From the NCBI GenBank assembly GCA_015494675.1, contig WGAW01000214.1:1-5705 (forward strand): a stretch of DNA of 5,705 nucleotides, read 5' to 3'. The DNA is from Hydrogenimonas sp. Its GTDB lineage: Bacteria > Campylobacterota > Campylobacteria > Campylobacterales > Hydrogenimonadaceae. A program made the position numbers and the translations under genes. The notes under the pieces were generated by a model. That model was not told the DNA's origin, did no database searches, and was given only the letters and a program-made list of their open reading frames with translations. This document shows positions 1 to 5,705 of this stretch, piece after piece (the stretch's first letter is position 1; every line of letters begins with the position of its first letter).

Positions 1-2489
<2,489 letters not shown>

Positions 2490-2491
2490 CA

Positions 2492-2520
2492 CTGAAGCCG
2501 TATAAACAATGAAACTTCAG
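2492..2520 (+). other. Alternative 6-bp pairing just after thiC
   Basis: CTGAAG (2492-2497) and CTTCAG (2515-2520) form a perfect 6-bp inverted repeat around a 17-base loop, beginning 3 bases after the thiC stop. Its right arm shares CAG (2518-2520) with the next hairpin (2518-2546), so the two RNA folds cannot coexist. Whether this is a real switch or coincidence cannot be told from sequence. Confidence 0.35.
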
Positions 2521-2546
2521 GGGGTCGCAAGAAATCTAACCCCCTG
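2518..2546 (+). other. Strong hairpin downstream of thiC
   Basis: CAGGGGGT (2518-2525) pairs perfectly with ACCCCCTG (2539-2546) around a 13-base A-rich loop, an 8-bp GC-rich stem. No T-run follows, so it is not a standard intrinsic terminator. It may protect the thiC mRNA 3' end, cause pausing, or be one unit of a genome-wide extragenic repeat. Confidence 0.6.
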
Positions 2547-2547
2547 C

Positions 2548-2574
2548 CGAATTACGGGCGCGGCCCGGAATTTG
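2548..2574 (+). other. Second stacked hairpin in the thiC-mrp spacer
   Basis: CGAATT (2548-2553) pairs with AATTTG (2569-2574), including one G-U pair. An A-G mismatch follows, then CGGGC (2555-2559) pairs with GCCCG (2563-2567) around a GCG triloop. It begins one base after the previous hairpin, so the two could stack. No T-tract follows. The function is unknown; a compact structured 3' UTR or a processing signal between thiC and mrp are options. Confidence 0.5.
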
Positions 2575-2586
2575 CGTAACATCGGT

Positions 2587-2592
2587 TATAAA
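2587..2592 (+). promoter_or_regulatory. Possible -10 element for mrp
   Basis: TATAAA at 2587-2592, in an A-rich run after the hairpins, could give mrp its own promoter with a leader of about 20 bases. No good -35 box is seen. Read-through from thiC is equally possible. Confidence 0.3.
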
Positions 2593-2605
2593 AATAAAAC
2601 TTCAA

Positions 2606-2621
2606 AAAGGAATAGTAAATG
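2606..2621 (+). promoter_or_regulatory. Ribosome binding site of mrp
   Basis: AAAGGAA (2606-2612) precedes ATG 2619-2621; AGGA ends 7 bases before the start. This supports the assigned start. Confidence 0.7.
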
Positions 2622-3752
2622 ACAGAGAGTCAGGTAAAAGAGGTATTGTCTACGGTAACATATCCGGGGTTTACGAAAGATATCGTAACCTTCGGATTTG
2701 TTAAAGGCATCGAGATAGACGGCGGCCGTGTAGCCGTTACGGTAGAGATAACTTCGAGTGCGCCTGAGGTGAAAAAGGCCCTCGAAGATGAGATAAAGAC
2801 GAAGCTCGAGATGGCGGGTGCATCGGAGGTGATTCCGATGATAATCCAGCCCAGGATGCCGAGAGAGACCTCAAGCCACGGCAAGAACATCGCACCGCAG
2901 GTTAAGAACTTCGTGATGGTCAGCTCCGGTAAAGGGGGTGTGGGTAAATCCACAACATCCGTGAACCTCGCGATCGCGCTTGCGATGGAGGGTAAAAAGG
3001 TGGGGCTTCTGGATGCGGATATATACGGCCCCAACGTCCCCCGTATGATGGGCATAGAGGATCTTCGTCCGGAAGTTGTCGGCAACAAAGTGAAGCCGAT
3101 CAACGCCTACGGCGTGGAGGTGATGAGTATGGGTGTTCTGATGGAGGAGGGGCAGTCTCTCATCTGGCGCGGCGCTATGATAATGAAAGCCATCGAGCAG
3201 TTCCTGCGCGACATTCTTTGGAGCGATCTTGACGTGCTTGTCATAGATATGCCGCCCGGAACCGGCGATGCGCAGCTTACACTCGCCCAAAGCGTTCCCG
3301 TAACGGCGGGAATCACCGTAACGACTCCGCAAAAAGTTTCGCTCGACGACTCCAGAAGGAGCCTCGACATGTTCAAGAAGCTCAACATTCCGATTGCGGG
3401 GGTCGTAGAGAACATGAGCGGCTTTATATGCCCCAGCTGCGGAACCGAGAGCGACATATTCGGGCGCGGAACAGCCGCCGCGGTAGCTGCCGAGTACGAC
3501 AGCAAGCTTTTGGCGCAGATTCCGATAGAGCCCGCCGTACGCGAAGGGGGCGACGAGGGCAAACCGATCACCTACCACTACCCGGAGAGCGAGACCGCCA
3601 AACGGTACATGAAAGCCGCTGAAGAGCTCTGGGCAACGATAGAGCAGATAAACGAAGAGGGCGGAGTGAGCAACGAAGCTATCCAGCCTACCACGCCTCC
3701 GGGTGTTTCGGCCTGTTCTACGGGTGGACACGGCGGCGGTTGCGGACACTAA
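2619..3752 (+). CDS. mrp: Mrp/ApbC family Fe-S cluster carrier ATPase
   Basis: Mrp (ApbC/NBP35 family) is a cytosolic, dimeric P-loop ATPase that binds a [4Fe-4S] cluster and delivers it to target enzymes. The 377-residue protein has an N-terminal MIP18/DUF59 domain (about 1-80, with KDIVTFGFVKGI at 20-31). Next is the deviant Walker A SSGKGGVGKST (102-112, K105 and K110), then the DAD switch (132-134) followed by IYGPNVPRMMG, and Walker B VLVIDMPPGTGD (206-217). The CPSC motif (C271, C274) holds the cluster at the dimer interface. The MIP18 domain has TSSAPEV where many homologues have a cysteine, so it probably binds no metal through that residue. The end (366-377) is an unusual Gly-rich tail with C366, H371, C375 and H377. 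Standing 129 bases after thiC on the same strand fits supply of clusters to ThiC, since Salmonella ApbC affects thiamine pyrimidine synthesis. That link is inferred here. Confidence 0.95.
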   Translation: MTESQVKEVLSTVTYPGFTKDIVTFGFVKGIEIDGGRVAVTVEITSSAPEVKKALEDEIKTKLEMAGASEVIPMIIQPRMPRETSSHGKNIAPQVKNFVMVSSGKGGVGKSTTSVNLAIALAMEGKKVGLLDADIYGPNVPRMMGIEDLRPEVVGNKVKPINAYGVEVMSMGVLMEEGQSLIWRGAMIMKAIEQFLRDILWSDLDVLVIDMPPGTGDAQLTLAQSVPVTAGITVTTPQKVSLDDSRRSLDMFKKLNIPIAGVVENMSGFICPSCGTESDIFGRGTAAAVAAEYDSKLLAQIPIEPAVREGGDEGKPITYHYPESETAKRYMKAAEELWATIEQINEEGGVSNEAIQPTTPPGVSACSTGGHGGGCGH

Positions 3753-3760
3753 ACCCTGCT

Positions 3761-3807
3761 CTTTGCGAGTGCGGCTCTGTCGGGGCCGCACTAAAGCTCC
3801 TCTTTTT
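3761..3807 (+). terminator. Likely terminator after mrp, between convergent genes
   Basis: AGTGCGGC (3768-3775) pairs perfectly with GCCGCACT (3785-3792) around a 9-base loop. CTTT (3761-3764) and AAAG (3793-3796) can extend the stem past a 3-base bulge. A pyrimidine-rich stretch ending in TTTTT (3803-3807) follows on the plus strand, which fits termination of mrp. On the minus strand the hairpin lacks a T-run, so it would serve glnD only weakly. Confidence 0.65.
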
Positions 3808-3827
3808 ATATTCCGCATATCATAGGA

Positions 3828-5705
3828 TTACTCTGTCAGCTCTTTCATTATTTTCTCTTTGTTGATACAGAATTTGCCGTTCTTTTCGATCAGGAAGAAG
3901 TCGTTCACCCGCTCTTTGCGTGTGGTTATGACCGCGGAGGCTATATCTATGCCGAGCATGTCGAAGTAATGGGCCACATAGGCCATGAGTCCGCGCTGGT
4001 TTGAGGTCTTTATCTGCATAGTGGCGTAGCTTTTTGAGTGCTCGCAGTTGATCTTGATCTCTTTCGGCTGAATCTTCGGTTTTGTCAGTTTGATGCTTTT
4101 GCTCATATCGAACGAGTCGTGAACTATCGCTTCGACCGTCGGGAACTCCTCTATGCCTACCGTATCGTTGAACTCGAGGACGAAATATTTGACACCGTCG
4201 AAGAGCTTGAATATCTCCATGCCGACCAGCTCCAAGTGGCTAAGCTTGCCGAGCAGGTAGCCCAGGTTTATCGGCACTTTTCTGAAAATCTCAATCTTGA
4301 GCGCCTGCTTCGACTCTATCTTCATCGAATAATCATCCACATCGCGCGCCTGCATCGCGATATCGACTATCTCTTTTGCGGTATGTTTTATGAAGAAGAG
4401 ATTCGATTCGATCGATAGAATCTTTTTCTGCAGAGATCTCGGAAGCTTCTTGAACTCATCAATCTTTTTGAGAGCCTGTTCGCGTCTGAGTCTCTTTGCC
4501 GTCTCGTCGATGATATAGGGCTTCTCCAATATTTCGGAGGCGGCGAAGTAGAGGGTTTTGAGCATTCTGTCTGTAAATGCGTTGTAGATCCCTTCGCCGA
4601 CAGCCCTTACATCGCAGTATGTCAGAATGAAGAGCATATCCAGTAGTCTCTGCCTGTTTAGAGGGGCCGCGAATCTCGATACGGTCGACTCGTCGTAGAT
4701 ATCCTCGTTGTGTATCGTTTTAGTCATTCTGGTGTGGTATCTGATGAGCAGGGCGCCCTCTTTTACGAGCTCTTCCTCAAAGCCGAGTTTCTTGGCGTAG
4801 ACCTTGAACAGGTCGGCACCAACCTCATGGTGGTCTCGTATGCGTCCTTTCCCGGCGTCATGAAGCAGCGCTACCAGTTTCAGCATCGCTTTGGTATCGC
4901 GGTCGAGCTTTTCGAAAAGAGGCTTGAGTATCTCGTGGGAGAGCATATCGATCTGTTCGAGCGTCTTTATGGAGTGTATGTCTACCGGATAGTGGTGGTA
5001 GCCGTCGAACTGCGGCAGGTACATCACACGTTTCATCGGAGGGATCGTCTGCGCCAGTTTGCCGCTTTTGTAAAGTGCCGCTACGACTCCTGCACTATAT
5101 GGAAGGTAGAAGATCTGGCGGATTGCCGCTATCAACTGCTTACCTTTAGTCTTTGGAATCTCGGTCAGGTCTATCAGATGGCAAAACGACGCGTCGGCGA
5201 CCAGGGGGTATTTTTGCCCCTCTCTGAGCATCAGCTTCAGGTAGTATAGAAATGTTTTCGGCTTCATCTCCCTGCGGGCGTAGAGAGTATCCTGACACCT
5301 GAATATTCCGCTTTCGATAAATTCGCTTCTAAGAATCGGCAGGTTGTCCTCTCTATAGAGGTACGGTTTCGCCAGAAGTCCCGTCCAGTAGGAGCTCTTC
5401 TTTCTTATCGTGTCGAGTGAGTGGAATGTTCTGGTTACAAGCTCTCTTTGCGCTTTTTTGGGGTTTGAGGTGTCTATTCCAAGAAGCGCCGAGACTCCCG
5501 GTACGTGTTCGAGGCGCAGGGTGTCCTCTTTCTTGCCCGCACTAAGATGGAGTGCGGCCCTTACCCGGAAAATGAACTCCAGTGCCGTCCTGTATTCTGC
5601 ATAGTCGCTCTCGTCTATTACGCTTCCTACAAGCTCTTTTAATCTGAATACACCGTGGCGCACCGCCGCTATCCAGAATACGAGGTTTGCATCCCTCATC
5701 CCGCC
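3828..5705 (-). CDS. glnD: Protein-PII uridylyltransferase / uridylyl-removing enzyme GlnD (5' end outside window)
   Basis: GlnD senses glutamine and adds UMP to, or removes it from, the PII protein GlnB/GlnK, setting nitrogen assimilation. The window holds the last 625 codons; the frame stays open to the right edge. The edge sequence is GGMRD, matching the conserved GGLRD motif about 245 residues into E. coli GlnD (890 residues), so the ATG at 5699-5697 is internal and the nucleotidyltransferase active site lies outside. Counting from that Met, residues 1-110 match the helical linker (VRAALHL at 46-52). The HD domain (about 230-390) has YHHYPVDIHSI (234-244), LLHDAGKG (278-285, H280 and D281), DHH (289-291), YH (321-322) and YCD (361-363); it performs uridylyl removal. 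Two C-terminal ACT domains follow: a divergent one at about 465-530 and a clearer one at about 558-615 (NQRGLMAYVAHYFDMLGIDI, 567-586), expected to bind glutamine. It converges on mrp across a 75-base gap. Confidence 0.92.
   Translation of the reverse strand, partial: GGMRDANLVFWIAAVRHGVFRLKELVGSVIDESDYAEYRTALEFIFRVRAALHLSAGKKEDTLRLEHVPGVSALLGIDTSNPKKAQRELVTRTFHSLDTIRKKSSYWTGLLAKPYLYREDNLPILRSEFIESGIFRCQDTLYARREMKPKTFLYYLKLMLREGQKYPLVADASFCHLIDLTEIPKTKGKQLIAAIRQIFYLPYSAGVVAALYKSGKLAQTIPPMKRVMYLPQFDGYHHYPVDIHSIKTLEQIDMLSHEILKPLFEKLDRDTKAMLKLVALLHDAGKGRIRDHHEVGADLFKVYAKKLGFEEELVKEGALLIRYHTRMTKTIHNEDIYDESTVSRFAAPLNRQRLLDMLFILTYCDVRAVGEGIYNAFTDRMLKTLYFAASEILEKPYIIDETAKRLRREQALKKIDEFKKLPRSLQKKILSIESNLFFIKHTAKEIVDIAMQARDVDDYSMKIESKQALKIEIFRKVPINLGYLLGKLSHLELVGMEIFKLFDGVKYFVLEFNDTVGIEEFPTVEAIVHDSFDMSKSIKLTKPKIQPKEIKINCEHSKSYATMQIKTSNQRGLMAYVAHYFDMLGIDIASAVITTRKERVNDFFLIEKNGKFCINKEKIMKELTE

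Noticed and set aside
2518..2574. Hairpins after thiC read as a standard intrinsic terminator
   Set aside because: Neither stem is followed by a run of T on the plus strand, and the minus strand shows no adequate T-run either.
2871..3818. Long open frame (315 codons) antisense to mrp and the following spacer
   Set aside because: It is Arg/His-rich with no family resemblance, lies opposite a certain gene, and has no supporting ribosome binding site that I could see.
4038..5249. Plus-strand open frames opposite glnD (for example 4038-4418 and 4710-5249)
   Set aside because: They are shadows of the well-supported GlnD frame, with no motifs of their own.

Overview
The window is a compact piece of bacterial chromosome carrying four housekeeping genes: ispDF (partial, minus strand), thiC (plus), mrp/apbC (plus) and glnD (partial, minus). 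The fused IspD-IspF enzyme, the short ThiC with its particular sequence style, the Mrp without a cysteine in its first domain, and an extended -10 promoter lacking a clear -35 box all fit Campylobacterota (formerly Epsilonproteobacteria). By eye the base composition is roughly half G+C. That is high for Campylobacter or Helicobacter and suggests a free-living sulfur- or hydrogen-oxidising relative. The phylum is well supported; any genus would be a guess.

Layout: 1-1000 is ispDF, read leftwards and cut by the window edge. It starts at TTG with a good ribosome binding site, so an ATG-only search misses it. 1001-1127 is a divergent spacer with a candidate thiC promoter and several short palindromes, but no recognisable TPP riboswitch. 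1128-2489 is thiC. 2490-2618 is a 129-base spacer with two good hairpins and a competing third pairing. 2619-3752 is mrp/apbC. 3753-3827 is a convergent spacer with a terminator-like hairpin. 3828-5705 is the C-terminal three quarters or so of glnD, read leftwards, with its 5' end beyond the right edge.

How the genes relate: ThiC is a radical-SAM [4Fe-4S] enzyme that makes the thiamine pyrimidine, and Mrp/ApbC is an ATPase that carries Fe-S clusters. ApbC was named in Salmonella for its effect on pyrimidine (thiamine) synthesis, so thiC next to mrp makes functional sense. IspDF belongs to the MEP isoprenoid pathway, which shares the precursor deoxyxylulose 5-phosphate with thiamine thiazole synthesis. 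Its later enzymes IspG and IspH also carry Fe-S clusters. GlnD (PII uridylyltransferase) is a nitrogen sensor and looks like an unrelated convergent neighbour.

I found no mobile element, CRISPR array, tRNA, rRNA or defence system, and nothing that amounts to a new multi-gene system. The items most worth checking are the structured thiC-mrp spacer, the paired palindromes in the ispDF-thiC spacer, and the Cys/His/Gly tail of Mrp.
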